The notes under the pieces were generated by a model. That model was not told the origin of the DNA. It did no database searches and saw only the letters and a list, made by a program, of their open reading frames with translations. Position numbers and translations under genes: made by a program. From Arenibacter sp. P308M17 (GTDB lineage Bacteria; Bacteroidota; Bacteroidia; Flavobacteriales; Flavobacteriaceae), in contig NZ_QVON01000009.1 of NCBI RefSeq assembly GCF_003426735.1, forward strand, positions 62,001-126,000: a DNA stretch of 64,000 nucleotides, written 5' to 3'. Within the stretch, counting starts at the first letter, position 1. Each line of letters begins with the position of its first letter. This document shows, piece after piece, positions 1-9,682 of the stretch.

Positions 1-225
1 GCCTATCTTATGTACAATAATAAAGCCTATTGGGTAACCTTTTTACCGGCAATTTTTATGACCATGGTGTGCAGTACCTACATTTTAATTGCTCCCGAGG
101 GATTTAAATTGGCCAATAATTTGGCATATATCGGAGGAGGCTTAATTTCGATCTGTATAACTATCCTATTTTGGAGGTATACGGCTAAAAGACAAAGGGA
201 TTTGGGGCCTTTGCCCATTAATTAA
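1..225 (+). CDS. C-terminal end of a carbon starvation CstA-like membrane protein (partial)
   Basis: The reading frame is open from the window edge and ends at TAA 223-225; only about 74 residues are visible and the start lies outside. Two hydrophobic segments (around YWVTFLPAIFMTMVCSTYIL and LAYIGGGLISICITILFW) are followed by a short basic tail. The pattern resembles the C-terminus of the CstA/peptide-pyruvate transporter family, in which a late helix carries the TFLPA-type sequence. Known role of the family: inner-membrane uptake of peptides or pyruvate under carbon limitation. The assignment rests on recall of the family tail only, so it is moderate. The internal ATG at position 10 is not the true start because the frame continues upstream. 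Confidence 0.6.
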   Translation, partial: AYLMYNNKAYWVTFLPAIFMTMVCSTYILIAPEGFKLANNLAYIGGGLISICITILFWRYTAKRQRDLGPLPIN

Positions 226-403
226 GAGAGTTGGGTTTGTTAGTTAAGTTGCAAAAGGAACAATGGGAGACTGTTGTTCTTTTTTTTGCTAACGACAATT
301 TTTAACCTCATATTTATTGGGTTGACGGAGATTTAGGTACGGCAATCTTCGAAAAGTTGACTGATATTACCCATAGGTTTAGGGTTGACAGGACACTAAA
401 CCA
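226..403. other. Intergenic, convergent gap
   Basis: This gap lies between the CstA-like tail and the end of the sigma factor gene. An AT-rich stretch with a T run near 279-287 could end transcription of the upstream gene, but I see no clear stem. No other gene is visible. Confidence 0.4.
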
Positions 404-994
404 TCATACTAATTTATGTAGGTGTTTGCCAAAGACTACCATCATGATCATTTTATATTTTTTCCCCAACCTTTCCTTTAGAATTCCAAATGCTTTTGTG
501 ATTTGGGCTTCCACCGTTTTTAAGGAAACATTTAGGTATTCCGATATTTCCATATTGGTCAGCCCTTCCTTTTTGCTTAACACAAAAATCTGCTGGCATT
601 TGGGCGGTAGGTTTTGTATCTCCTTGGTTATTTGCGCTATAATTAAATCAAAGGATTGCTCATTATGCATATTTACCGCTTTTTCCAGACCCTCGAAATA
701 TTTGTGCTCCAAGATCATTGTGGAACGATTTTTCTTATAGGCATTTATAAATTCATTGTAGACCGACTTGAACAAATAGTTTTGTAAAGACGTGTGTACG
801 TTGAGTTTCTTTCTCTTTTCCCATGTTCTTAGAAAAACATTCTGTAGAATATCTTCGGCTAGGGCATGGTCGTTGGTCAATGTAAGCGCATAACCAAAAA
901 GTCGCCTGTTGTACATATCTACCAAACTTACGTACGCCTTTTCATCCCCTTTTTGCAAGCGCTTTAATAATAAAGCATTATCAGCCATTTTCAT
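404..994 (-). CDS. ECF RNA polymerase sigma factor, Bacteroidota FecI-like
   Basis: An extracytoplasmic-function sigma-70 factor of about 196 residues. Region 2 is visible as RRLFGYALTLTNDHALAEDI followed by LQNVFLRTWEKR, and region 4 as LPPKCQQIFVLSKKEGLTN with a helix-turn-helix ending in SLKTVEAQITKAFGILKERL. The open frame begins earlier (1033), but the first 13 codons look unlike the family; I favour ATG 994 (MKMADNAL) or 988 (MADNAL). It is divergent from the FecR gene that starts at 1119, with about 124 bp between them. By analogy with FecI/FecR, it should be held or activated by the FecR protein and direct transcription of the adjacent susC-susD-sulfatase genes. Target promoters are inferred, not seen. 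Confidence 0.9.
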   Translation of the reverse strand: MKMADNALLLKRLQKGDEKAYVSLVDMYNRRLFGYALTLTNDHALAEDILQNVFLRTWEKRKKLNVHTSLQNYLFKSVYNEFINAYKKNRSTMILEHKYFEGLEKAVNMHNEQSFDLIIAQITKEIQNLPPKCQQIFVLSKKEGLTNMEISEYLNVSLKTVEAQITKAFGILKERLGKKYKMIMMVVFGKHLHKLV

Positions 995-1118
995 AAAATA
1001 GATAAAAGTTAAGTTGGTCGTAAAATAATGCAATGGTTATTACAAATATGAAAAAAAAATCAACAAAATGTTAGGGTATTGCAAATTTGTTCTGTCATTA
1101 CTTTAAAGGACACACCTA

Positions 1119-2267
1119 ATGACCAGATCTGAAGAAGAAGGACTTATACTTAAATATTTGTCAAATCAGGCAACGGCAAACGAGCTGGATATTTTGTCCG
1201 ATTGGATTTTGGAAGAAGGCAATGTTGCCATTTTTGAGGAATACATTCAATTACATTTAGAGATAATTACAAGTATGAACGGACCGGACACGGATAAGAT
1301 AAAACATACCCTACTTCGGAAAATAAAGAAGGACAAGATTCGTAAGAATATAAAGGGGTTTTTGAAATATGCCGCTATAGCCCTGTTGCTTTTTTCTTTG
1401 GGCTACTACATTCAACAAGAGTATATTATAAATAACGAAACCAGTATATTGATTCCTAAGGAAGAAGCGGTTACCATCGTTTTGGACAACGGTAAGGTGG
1501 AAACCCTTGTGGCTGATGACAATAGGGAAGTACGGGATACGGAGGGCAATATTATCGGTAGGCAGAACAAGTCCAAACTGAGCTATACCGCCACCACCAA
1601 AAATCAAAAATTAATCTACAATACGCTGAATGTACCCTATGGCAAAAGATTTGATGTGGAGCTATCCGATGGAACCCATGTCTATTTAAATTCAGGAACA
1701 TCCCTACGTTACCCCATAAGCTTTATCCAAGGAGCTGCCCGAAAAGTTTTTTTAACAGGGGAGGCCTATTTTGATGTCAGGGAAGATAAAGAACATCCTT
1801 TTGTGGTGAATACCCATGAGATCGATATTCAAGTGTTGGGTACAAAATTCAATGTATCCCACTATCCTGAGGAAGCCAACATTAATACGGTCTTGGTGGA
1901 AGGAGCCGTTGAGCTGCGGAGGACTTCCAAAGAAACTTCCGATCAGGAACCTGTGGTGTTGGAACCTGGTTACAAGGCGGAATGGTACAAAAACAATGAT
2001 GAAATAGCGATAAGCAATGTGGATACCGGTCTTTATACTGCATGGTTGAGTGGAAAATTGGTTTTTAGAAACACTCCGTTTAAACAGATCCGTGAAGCCT
2101 TACAACGATATTATAACGTAACCATCATTAATAAGAACGACCAATTGGAGGAACAAATGTTCGATGCCACTTTTGATATAGAAACAATCGACCAGGTTTT
2201 GGAATCATTTAATAAAAGCTGGGCCATAGACTATACCATTGTTAACAATGAGGTAGTCATTAAATAA
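1119..2267 (+). CDS. FecR-family anti-sigma factor with C-terminal DUF4974
   Basis: A 382-residue inner-membrane regulator. The cytoplasmic N-terminus (1-80) is followed by one membrane helix at about residues 81-98 (FLKYAAIALLLFSLGYYI), then a periplasmic FecR domain (about 165-275, including LNVPYGKRFDVELSDGTHVY and VLGTKFNVSHY) and a C-terminal DUF4974 segment (LVFRNTPFKQIREALQRYYN). Known family role: relays occupancy of a TonB-dependent transducer to the cognate ECF sigma factor. The partner here is probably the SusC at 2424, which has the STN domain needed to touch FecR. The divergent arrangement with the sigma gene is a variant of the usual same-strand order. Confidence 0.93.
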   Translation: MTRSEEEGLILKYLSNQATANELDILSDWILEEGNVAIFEEYIQLHLEIITSMNGPDTDKIKHTLLRKIKKDKIRKNIKGFLKYAAIALLLFSLGYYIQQEYIINNETSILIPKEEAVTIVLDNGKVETLVADDNREVRDTEGNIIGRQNKSKLSYTATTKNQKLIYNTLNVPYGKRFDVELSDGTHVYLNSGTSLRYPISFIQGAARKVFLTGEAYFDVREDKEHPFVVNTHEIDIQVLGTKFNVSHYPEEANINTVLVEGAVELRRTSKETSDQEPVVLEPGYKAEWYKNNDEIAISNVDTGLYTAWLSGKLVFRNTPFKQIREALQRYYNVTIINKNDQLEEQMFDATFDIETIDQVLESFNKSWAIDYTIVNNEVVIK

Positions 2268-2423
2268 TTTTTAAACCCATTAAATCCATAGTGTATGAAC
2301 AAACATTTTTAGCCAAACCAACCACAGGGTCATTTTAACATAAAAATCGGAAAATGCGGACACATTTCCCGATTTGGTTCAAAATGATTTAAACGAATTT
2401 AAATCAATTAACAAATCAAAATT
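2268..2423. other. fecR-susC intergenic region
   Basis: A gap of 156 bp that presumably carries the regulated promoter of susC. I do not see a housekeeping TAnnTTTG motif here, which fits control by the dedicated ECF sigma factor, but I cannot define the element. Confidence 0.35.
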
Positions 2424-5400
2424 ATGAAAAAACTCTTTAATTACGGGGGGTATTTACAATTCCCTTTAAAATTAAGCTTAAAAATGAAACTTACGGTACT
2501 GTTAACTATTGTTTCCTTGTTCCAAATTCAGGCAAATACCTATTCACAAAACAAAAAGATCTCCCTGGATATTTCAAATGCTCCTTTAGAAACCATTATC
2601 AATAGAATAGAGGCAGCGTCGGAATTTAAATTTTTGTTGAACAGGAAAGATGTTGATCTTAATAGGAAAGTTACCATTAAGGTGGAGAATAAGAGGATTG
2701 CCGTTGTCCTATCAAAATTATTTGAAAATACGGATGTTACTTTTGAGGTTTTGAACAAGCAAATTATTTTGAGCAGGAAGAAATTAAAAGTTGGTTCCCC
2801 GGACAAGGCCCTAGGCCCCGATCTTAGTTCAATAATAATGCAATTTCAGGTTACAGGAGTGGTTCAGGACCAGGATGGCAATCCGCTGCCAGGAGCCAAC
2901 ATTGTTGAAAAAGGGACAACTAATGGTGTTACGGCCGATTTTGATGGTAATTTCTCACTGGCACTAAATAATGATAATGCCATTTTGGAGGTTTCCTATA
3001 TCGGATTTTTGACCAAGGCAGTTTCGGTGAATGGTCAAACGAACCTTAATATAATATTGGAGGAAAGCGCGGCTGGACTGGATGAAGTGGTGGTAGTGGC
3101 ATACGGAACAGTGAAGAAATCCGATTTAACGGGAGCAGTTGCTTCCATTAAGACCGCGGAAATAAATGCGACCCCCTCGGTAAGACTGGATGATGCATTG
3201 AGAGGTAAAGTTTCCGGGGTCCAGATTACACCAACTTCTTCCCAACCAGGGGCAGCGGCCTCCATTAGAATTAGGGGGACAAACTCCATTTCGGGAAATA
3301 GTTCGCCCTTATTTGTTATAGATGGACTTATCGGGGCGGGCAATTCTTCGGACATTAATGTATTGGATATAGAATCGGTGGAGGTATTGAAGGATGCTTC
3401 GGCCACTGCACTTTACGGTTCAAGGGGATCGGCCGGTGTTGTGTTGATCACTACAAAAAGAGGTAAGGCCGGACAATCTAAGTTTACTTATGATGCCCAT
3501 ACCACCTTTCAATCCCCAACACGGTTTTTGGATGTATTGAATGCCGCTGAATTTGCTTCTTGGCAAAACGAAGTTCAAGGTATTGAGGCCTATCCAAATC
3601 CTGCTTCTTATGGTGAGGGGACCAACTGGCAGGAAGAAGTCTATAGACATGGGGCTCCTATGACCAGTCATACCCTGTCCGCTTCGGGGGGCAACGAAAA
3701 GGCACAATATTTTATTTCCGGCAATTATTTTGACCAGGATGGCATCTATATAGATGGCAACTTAAAAAGATACCAACTGCGCTTAAACGGGGATTATCAA
3801 TTGAACAAAATATTGAAGGTGGGAAACTCTGTTACCCTTTCCCGAAGTACCATTGTACCAAGAAGTAATAATATTATTAATATTGCCGGTTGGTTCCCCA
3901 CTTTGCCCGTTTTTGATGAGAATGGAGAATATACGATCCAAACGGTCAGTTCCGAGCTAAATGCTGAAAATCCGGTTGGAAGCTCGGCAAAAGGGATTAA
4001 TTTAAATACCAGGTCCAGAATATTGGGGACAGTCTATGCCCAGTTGGAACCAATAAAGAACCTTAGGTACAAGTTTAATTTTGGAACCGATCTTTCCCTG
4101 GATAAAAGTGAAAATTATGCACCTTCCACATTATTTGGCCAAATTAATGATCGTGGTACGGCAAACATTTCCAATTCGGAGTATTTAAGTGTTCTGGTGG
4201 AACAAACTCTATCCTATAACAAATCGTTTGGGGATCATGATTTGGATGGACTTTTGGGTTATACCCGGCAACGGATTTTCAATTCAGGAAGCTCGGTGGA
4301 AGTCAGGGGGTTTACCACCGATTATTTTGGGTACAACAACCTTGGGGCGGGATCCGATAGAACAGGAGCGGGTTCCAATGCCAATGAGTTTGGTGTGGAA
4401 TCGTTCTTGTTCCGATTAAATTATGGCTACAAGGGGAAATACAGGATAACCCTGAATGGAAGGGTAGATGGGTCGTCCAATTTTGCTAAAGACAGTAAGT
4501 GGGGTACGTTTCCTTCTGTTGCCGTGGCATGGAATGCCGGTCGTGAAGAATATATAGATAACTTGGGTATTTTTGATGACCTAAAATTTAGGGTCAGCTA
4601 TGGTAGGTTGGGCAATCCTGCCTCTGGAGGTACATCCTTGGCCAGGCTAGGGGCCGGATTCACCTATCTTTATGGGAACAGTGGGGATATTACCAATGGT
4701 ATCGGGTTAAATAGATTGGGTAATGATCAGTTGAAATTTGAGACTACGGACCAATTGGATCTGGGTATCGATACCTCTTTTTTTAATGACCGCCTGCAGG
4801 TAACCTTGGACTACTACCACAAAAAAACCAACGACTTGTTTACCAATGAAGATATTTTATGGTTGGCAGGAGTGCCCAATGCCATAATTCCTACCAACTT
4901 TGGATCCATAGAAAATCAGGGATTCGAGCTTTTCGTAAACTCAATCAATATCGATAAAAATGATTTTAGATGGGATACCAGTTTTAATATTTCTACCAAC
5001 AAAAATAAGGTGATATCCATACCGGATGAAGATGGCGAGTTATTGATAAATAGATTTGGAGGGGTTTTAAATCAGCCGTCCGCAGTAATTAAGGAAGGAG
5101 AGCCTATTGGATCTTTCTATGGGTATATCCGCAATGGTATTTGGAATACGCAGGCCGAAATAGATGCTGCAGGGGTAACCGGCAGAGGTGTTTTTCCCGG
5201 GGGCAAACGGTTTGAGGATATCAGTGGTCCGGACGGCACACCGGACGGTGTAATAGACGCTTTGGATCAGACTATTATTGGAAACCCCCACCCGGAGCTT
5301 TTTGGGGGCATGAACAATACGTTCACCTATAAGGGATTGGAATTTTCCATGTACTGGTCTTTTGTTCTGGGCAATGATATTTTTAATGAAACCGATTCCA

Positions 5401-5777
5401 GAATTAACACGGCTTTTGATAACAACGTTAATGGTATGTTTGCCAATCGTTGGACACCGGACAATACCGAAAGTAATATTCCGTCCGTAAGAGGTGTTTT
5501 CAGGACGGAGGTCGTTCCTGAGACAGGGATAATCGAGGACGGTTCATTTCTCCGCTTACGGAATATAAGTTTAGGCTATAACATCCCTACCAAATTGATT
5601 CCGATTTTTCAAAATGCGAAGGTGTATGTGAGCGGAACCAATTTGTTGTTGTTCGATAAGTATAGTGGGTATGATCCTGAGATTAACAGAGGAAATGAGA
5701 ATGCCCGAAGGGGGTATGATCAGGCACAGGATCCATCTGTAAGATCAATCACCCTAGGCTTAAGTTTGACATTTTAA
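2424..5777 (+). CDS. SusC/RagA-family TonB-dependent outer-membrane transporter with STN domain
   Basis: A 1117-residue outer-membrane protein. Order of parts: export signal with hydrophobic core around residues 22-38 and a likely cut after TYSQ; STN (secretin/TonB short N-terminal) domain about 45-115 (LDISNAPLETIINRIEAASE); carboxypeptidase-D-like regulatory fold about 140-215 (VTGVVQDQDGNPLPGANIV); the SusC signature DEVVVVAYGTVKKSDLTGAV; plug domain to about 345 (LRGKVSGVQITPTSSQPG); then a beta-barrel ending in a terminal aromatic residue (SLTF). Known role: TonB-powered import of oligosaccharides with a SusD lid. The STN domain marks it as a transducer that signals to FecR. SusD follows 22 bp downstream. 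The substrate is unknown; the sulfatase suggests a sulfated glycan. Confidence 0.96.
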   Translation: MKKLFNYGGYLQFPLKLSLKMKLTVLLTIVSLFQIQANTYSQNKKISLDISNAPLETIINRIEAASEFKFLLNRKDVDLNRKVTIKVENKRIAVVLSKLFENTDVTFEVLNKQIILSRKKLKVGSPDKALGPDLSSIIMQFQVTGVVQDQDGNPLPGANIVEKGTTNGVTADFDGNFSLALNNDNAILEVSYIGFLTKAVSVNGQTNLNIILEESAAGLDEVVVVAYGTVKKSDLTGAVASIKTAEINATPSVRLDDALRGKVSGVQITPTSSQPGAAASIRIRGTNSISGNSSPLFVIDGLIGAGNSSDINVLDIESVEVLKDASATALYGSRGSAGVVLITTKRGKAGQSKFTYDAHTTFQSPTRFLDVLNAAEFASWQNEVQGIEAYPNPASYGEGTNWQEEVYRHGAPMTSHTLSASGGNEKAQYFISGNYFDQDGIYIDGNLKRYQLRLNGDYQLNKILKVGNSVTLSRSTIVPRSNNIINIAGWFPTLPVFDENGEYTIQTVSSELNAENPVGSSAKGINLNTRSRILGTVYAQLEPIKNLRYKFNFGTDLSLDKSENYAPSTLFGQINDRGTANISNSEYLSVLVEQTLSYNKSFGDHDLDGLLGYTRQRIFNSGSSVEVRGFTTDYFGYNNLGAGSDRTGAGSNANEFGVESFLFRLNYGYKGKYRITLNGRVDGSSNFAKDSKWGTFPSVAVAWNAGREEYIDNLGIFDDLKFRVSYGRLGNPASGGTSLARLGAGFTYLYGNSGDITNGIGLNRLGNDQLKFETTDQLDLGIDTSFFNDRLQVTLDYYHKKTNDLFTNEDILWLAGVPNAIIPTNFGSIENQGFELFVNSINIDKNDFRWDTSFNISTNKNKVISIPDEDGELLINRFGGVLNQPSAVIKEGEPIGSFYGYIRNGIWNTQAEIDAAGVTGRGVFPGGKRFEDISGPDGTPDGVIDALDQTIIGNPHPELFGGMNNTFTYKGLEFSMYWSFVLGNDIFNETDSRINTAFDNNVNGMFANRWTPDNTESNIPSVRGVFRTEVVPETGIIEDGSFLRLRNISLGYNIPTKLIPIFQNAKVYVSGTNLLLFDKYSGYDPEINRGNENARRGYDQAQDPSVRSITLGLSLTF

Positions 5778-5799
5778 AAAAACAAATAAATATCAACAG

Positions 5800-7275
5800 A
5801 TGAAAAAATTAATTCTAATAACATTAATATTGGGGATAGCATTGCAATCCTGCGATGATATCATCACCGAAAAGCCCATAGATTTTTTGGTTCCCGGGAG
5901 TTTCCCCGCAACCGAACAAGATGCTTTGGCGGCAACGACTGCGGCCTATACCAGATTGCACAGTAATATTATATCCTTTTATTATGCCTTTACCCCGAGT
6001 GACATCGCTTTTCAAGGTCAACACAATATGCGTCCAGTATCTTGGTTTCTGGACCTAAATGAAAATGATGCCGATGCCACTGCTATGTGGCAATCTAACT
6101 ACCAAGGGATTGCGCTGGCCAATACCGTCATTCAATTTGTTCCGGATGTACCCATGAACGATGAGTATTTAAAAGAGCGTTTAATTGGGGAAGCCAAATT
6201 TTTGAGGGCATTTTATTATTTTGAGTTGGTAAGGGTGTACGGGGCTGTTCCGGTACTTACCCAAGTAGTAGGCAATACGGATGAGTTGATAGGTATTACC
6301 AGAAATACGGTAGATGAGGTTTATGATTTAATAGAGCAAGACCTTGGTGAGGCGCTATCTGTATTGCCCAACGAGTATGTAGGGGAAGATTTGGGCAGGG
6401 CCACCAAATGGTCGGCTACCGCTCTACTGGCCAAGGTACATCTTACCCAAAGTGAATGGCTGGAAGCAAATACCAGGGCACAGCAGGTAATAACTTCAGG
6501 GATGTTCGGTTTGGTCGCAGATTACAATAGCTTGTGGGGCCAAAATGCGGAGTATGTGCTAATGCCCGATAAAAACGGTGTCTTGGTAAACGAAAATGTC
6601 TTTGATATTCAGTTTGAACAAGATGAGCGCAATGATTTTAAACAGAATTGGGTAGGCTCCAGGGATATTGAAATAGTGGGTGCTACCAATGCCGTGGGCG
6701 GCGGATGGGAGAACATGTTGCCCACTACGGATTACCAGGATATGTTTGAAGATGGTGACCTTAGAAAGGACATAAGTTATGTTACCGAATTGAACGGGAA
6801 TGTATTGGAGTCGCCCAGAACCCCTGGTGCAGGTCCAGTAACGGGTAAGTATTTTAATGCGGATGGAGATGCCCCTAAAAGCAACAACGGTAGTCAAAAC
6901 ACCTATGTAATTAGGTATGCCGACGTACTCTTAATGCGTGCCGAGGCAGAAAATGAATTGAACGGACCTGAGAACGCCTATACATTTATCAACTTGATCA
7001 GGGAACGGGCAGGCCTACCTCTTTTAGGTGGTTTGGATCAGAGCTCCTTCCGTGAGGCCGTGCGTAAGGAACGTGCCACTGAACTTGGTTTTGAAGGGCA
7101 TCGCAAGTACGATCTGTTGCGATGGGGGGTTTTTGTGGAGACCATCAGAAATGTTTCCGATCCACATATGGATACCCCGGCGGCCAACATTCAGGATCAT
7201 CATATTTTGATGCCGGTCCCTGCCAGGGAACGCGAAATTTCAGAACAGAGTCTGTCCCAGAATCCGGGGTATTGA
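5800..7275 (+). CDS. SusD/RagB-family nutrient-binding outer-membrane lipoprotein
   Basis: A 491-residue lipoprotein. The N-terminus MKKLILITLILGIALQSCDD has a lipobox with Cys18. The body shows SusD features: TPR-like helices (LIGEAKFLRAFYYFELVRVYG), the RagB segment NTYVIRYADVLLMRAEAENE, and the C-terminal EAVRKERATELGFEGHRKYD with LLRWG. The family caps the SusC barrel and binds the glycan at the cell surface. It lies 22 bp after susC and is presumably co-transcribed with it. A strong hairpin at 7304-7333 follows, so the downstream sulfatase may be separately or attenuatedly expressed. Confidence 0.96.
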   Translation: MKKLILITLILGIALQSCDDIITEKPIDFLVPGSFPATEQDALAATTAAYTRLHSNIISFYYAFTPSDIAFQGQHNMRPVSWFLDLNENDADATAMWQSNYQGIALANTVIQFVPDVPMNDEYLKERLIGEAKFLRAFYYFELVRVYGAVPVLTQVVGNTDELIGITRNTVDEVYDLIEQDLGEALSVLPNEYVGEDLGRATKWSATALLAKVHLTQSEWLEANTRAQQVITSGMFGLVADYNSLWGQNAEYVLMPDKNGVLVNENVFDIQFEQDERNDFKQNWVGSRDIEIVGATNAVGGGWENMLPTTDYQDMFEDGDLRKDISYVTELNGNVLESPRTPGAGPVTGKYFNADGDAPKSNNGSQNTYVIRYADVLLMRAEAENELNGPENAYTFINLIRERAGLPLLGGLDQSSFREAVRKERATELGFEGHRKYDLLRWGVFVETIRNVSDPHMDTPAANIQDHHILMPVPAREREISEQSLSQNPGY

Positions 7276-7303
7276 TATTAAATATGTAATAATTTGTAGA
7301 TTT

Positions 7304-7333
7304 GAAAAACCATGGGCCTAACCATGGTTTTTC
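7304..7333 (+). terminator. Perfect 12-bp stem-loop between susD and the sulfatase gene
   Basis: Arms GAAAAACCATGG (7304-7315) and CCATGGTTTTTC (7322-7333) are perfectly complementary around a 6-nt loop, with a T run in the right arm. This is the form of a rho-independent terminator. Its place inside the locus suggests stepped-down expression of the sulfatase relative to susCD. Confidence 0.7.
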
Positions 7334-7400
7334 ATCTTAGGGTGGATAGGAAGTAGGTCTGTGAAGATGAATAGGTATAAAGCAAAAACAATAATTTGAA

Positions 7401-8996
7401 ATGAAAACTCCAAAATTTTATCTAGTATTAATTTTTATAATAGTTTTCTCCTCGTGCAAGGAGGAAAATAAGGTTGTGGGGAAAGACCATAAAAAACCGA
7501 ACATTGTATTTATTTTGGTCGATGATCTGGGTCTCCACGATCTAAGCGTTACCGGGAGCGAATTCTATGAGACACCCAATGTGGACCGTATTGCCAAAGA
7601 AGGCCTTATATTCAATCAAGGATATGCGGCCAGTAGGGTATGTAGTCCCTCCAGGGCAAGCATAATGACAGGGAAGTTTACGGCCCGCCATGGCATTACG
7701 GATTGGATCGGTGCCGCATCGGGTACGGCCTGGCGTAAATATAATAGGCATGATAAATTGTTGCCGGCAGAATATGTACACGGCCTTCCAAAAAAGGATG
7801 TGACAATAGCGGAGGCCATGAAGGCGGCCGGTTATAAAACATTTTTTGCGGGAAAATGGCATTTAGGGGATGAAGGCTCCTATCCCGAAGACCACGGATT
7901 TGAAATCAACAAGGGGGGGTGGGAAAAGGGAAGCCCTATGGGAGGCTATTTTTCACCTTGGGACAATCCTAAGTTGCCCAATAAGGTTAAAGGGGAGAAC
8001 CTGACTATGCGATTGGGCATGGAAACAGCCAATTTTATTGAACAGAACAAAGACTCTGCTTTTTTTGCCTTTCTGTCGTTTTATGCGGTGCACGGCCCTA
8101 TTCAGACCACAAGGGAAAAATGGGATAAGTACAGGGACAAGGCCGAGGTTCAAGGTATTGTGGAGAAAGGTTATAAAATGGAACGCGTTTTGCCTATCCG
8201 ACAGGTTCAGGACAACCCAATTTATGCAGGTCTCGTTGAAAGTATGGACGACGCTGTGGGAGTGGTCCTGAATGCCCTGAAAGATGCCGGCTTGGAAGAC
8301 AACACTATAGTGGTCTTTACTTCGGACAATGGAGGTGTTGCCTCTGGTGATGCCTTTTCCACTTCCAACCTTCCATTACGGGGCGGAAAGGGGTACCAAT
8401 GGGAAGGCGGTATCCGCGAACCCTACTTTATAAAGGTACCTTGGTTAAAGAATGGGGGGACACAAAGTGATTTTCCGGTTATTGGAACCGATTTCTATCC
8501 TACCCTTTTGGATTTGGCCAATGTAGATCTACTGCCTGATCAGCACATAGATGGGATAAGCCTGAAACCTATTTTGGAAGGCAAGGAAATGAAGGTAGAA
8601 AGGCCCCTGTTCTGGCACTACCCCCATTATGGCAATCAGGGAGGTAACCCGTCCTCCATAATTAGGCAGGGCGATTGGAAGCTTATCCATTATTGGGAAG
8701 ATGGAAGCGAGGAATTGTACAACCTGGCTTTAGATGGTAGCGAGCAGTCCAATGTTATTGCCTATAATCCTGAAATAGCAGAAAACCTTGGTATAACGCT
8801 TGTTGATTGGTTAGAGGAAGTGGGAGCCAATATGCCAACAAAAGATCCTGAATTTGATATGGAACTTGCCCAAAAACGGCATCAGAGCATTGTAAATGAG
8901 AAGTTACCTGCTTTAGAGGTCGAACGAATGAATTTTTTATCGGTGGATTTTGAACCTAACAACGACTGGTGGGGAAGCAAAGTAACCGAAGATTGA
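7401..8996 (+). CDS. Secreted type I sulfatase (S1 family), lipoprotein
   Basis: A 531-residue alkaline-phosphatase-fold sulfatase. The signal ends in VFSSCK with a probable lipid-modified Cys19. Metal-binding DD is at 41-42 (FILVDDLG). The motif C81-S-P-S-R85 is the formylglycine signature: Cys81 must be oxidised by a sulfatase-maturating enzyme encoded elsewhere. GKWHLG is at 151-156, and the TSDNGG block near 309-314 supplies further metal ligands. Known reaction: hydrolysis of sulfate esters. The next-door SusCD implies a sulfated algal or animal glycan, but no glycoside hydrolase lies in this locus, so desulfation may feed enzymes encoded elsewhere. Assignment to a particular S1 subfamily is not attempted. 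Confidence 0.94.
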   Translation: MKTPKFYLVLIFIIVFSSCKEENKVVGKDHKKPNIVFILVDDLGLHDLSVTGSEFYETPNVDRIAKEGLIFNQGYAASRVCSPSRASIMTGKFTARHGITDWIGAASGTAWRKYNRHDKLLPAEYVHGLPKKDVTIAEAMKAAGYKTFFAGKWHLGDEGSYPEDHGFEINKGGWEKGSPMGGYFSPWDNPKLPNKVKGENLTMRLGMETANFIEQNKDSAFFAFLSFYAVHGPIQTTREKWDKYRDKAEVQGIVEKGYKMERVLPIRQVQDNPIYAGLVESMDDAVGVVLNALKDAGLEDNTIVVFTSDNGGVASGDAFSTSNLPLRGGKGYQWEGGIREPYFIKVPWLKNGGTQSDFPVIGTDFYPTLLDLANVDLLPDQHIDGISLKPILEGKEMKVERPLFWHYPHYGNQGGNPSSIIRQGDWKLIHYWEDGSEELYNLALDGSEQSNVIAYNPEIAENLGITLVDWLEEVGANMPTKDPEFDMELAQKRHQSIVNEKLPALEVERMNFLSVDFEPNNDWWGSKVTED

Positions 8997-9124
8997 AATT
9001 CAACTATGTTTTTTAATTATGTAGGTTCTTGATACTAACAAAATTATAACTGTTATTTTTTTTGAAACCGTAATGAAACTAGTAGGTTGCAATTTCAATA
9101 TTTTAACAATTAAAATAAATAATT

Positions 9125-9592
9125 ATGTTAAGACTTAAAAGAAAGATGAATGTAATGCTATTTTGTGCCTTGATCTTCGCAGGTTCTATAGCTATTTCAC
9201 AAACCCAGGAACCTACCCAACAACAAATATCGGTACCAGATGCGGAATTACAGTTGTTTGCCAAAGCATATCAGGGTATCCAAGTAGCACAGCAGGATGC
9301 ACAGAGAAAGATGATTGCCGTTTTGGAAGAGCAGGAGATCGAAATAGACGTTTTTAACGAGATTCAACAGGCCAAATTGCAAAACCAAGAAATAGAGGCG
9401 GCACAATCGGATGTTCAAAAACACGCCAAGGCAGTTGAAAAGATTGAGAAAATGCAACCGGAAATACAGTCCAAAATGGAAAAGATAATAACGGATACCA
9501 ACCTTGCCGTTGAAAAGTACGAGCAAATTGCAGGTGCCCTCCAAAGCAATCCAGATCTTGTTAAGAGATTGCAAAAATTAATGGCAGGATAA
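9125..9592 (+). CDS. Secreted DUF4168 protein
   Basis: A 155-residue protein with a signal peptide (hydrophobic stretch about residues 10-24, then ISQTQ). The mature part is helical and rich in Gln, Glu and Lys. It shows the DUF4168 pattern: a segment FAKAYQGIQVAQQDAQRKM, a second helix set EQEIEIDVFNEIQQAKL, and a repeat near the C-terminus (ALQSNPDLVKRLQKLMAG). The family function is unknown and its location is probably periplasmic. It lies 128 bp after the sulfatase and has its own terminator, so membership in the SusCD locus is uncertain. Confidence 0.8.
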   Translation: MLRLKRKMNVMLFCALIFAGSIAISQTQEPTQQQISVPDAELQLFAKAYQGIQVAQQDAQRKMIAVLEEQEIEIDVFNEIQQAKLQNQEIEAAQSDVQKHAKAVEKIEKMQPEIQSKMEKIITDTNLAVEKYEQIAGALQSNPDLVKRLQKLMAG

Positions 9593-9615
9593 TAAAAAGC
9601 GAACGAATAGACCAT

Positions 9616-9648
9616 AAAAAAACTGTCCCTTTACGGGGCAGTTTTTTT
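9616..9648 (+). terminator. Rho-independent terminator after the DUF4168 gene
   Basis: The stem pairs an A-rich arm ending in CTGTCCC with GGGGCAG followed by seven T; the loop is about 5 nt. The A run opposite the T run makes it able to work on both strands, which fits the convergent decarboxylase gene. Confidence 0.85.
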
Positions 9649-9682
9649 ATTTTATCATCATTGCTAAGAATATACTGACTCC

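Noticed and set aside
357-740. 127-residue open frame on the plus strand
   Set aside because: Lies opposite the sigma factor gene, whose protein has clear sigma regions; the plus-strand product has no family features.
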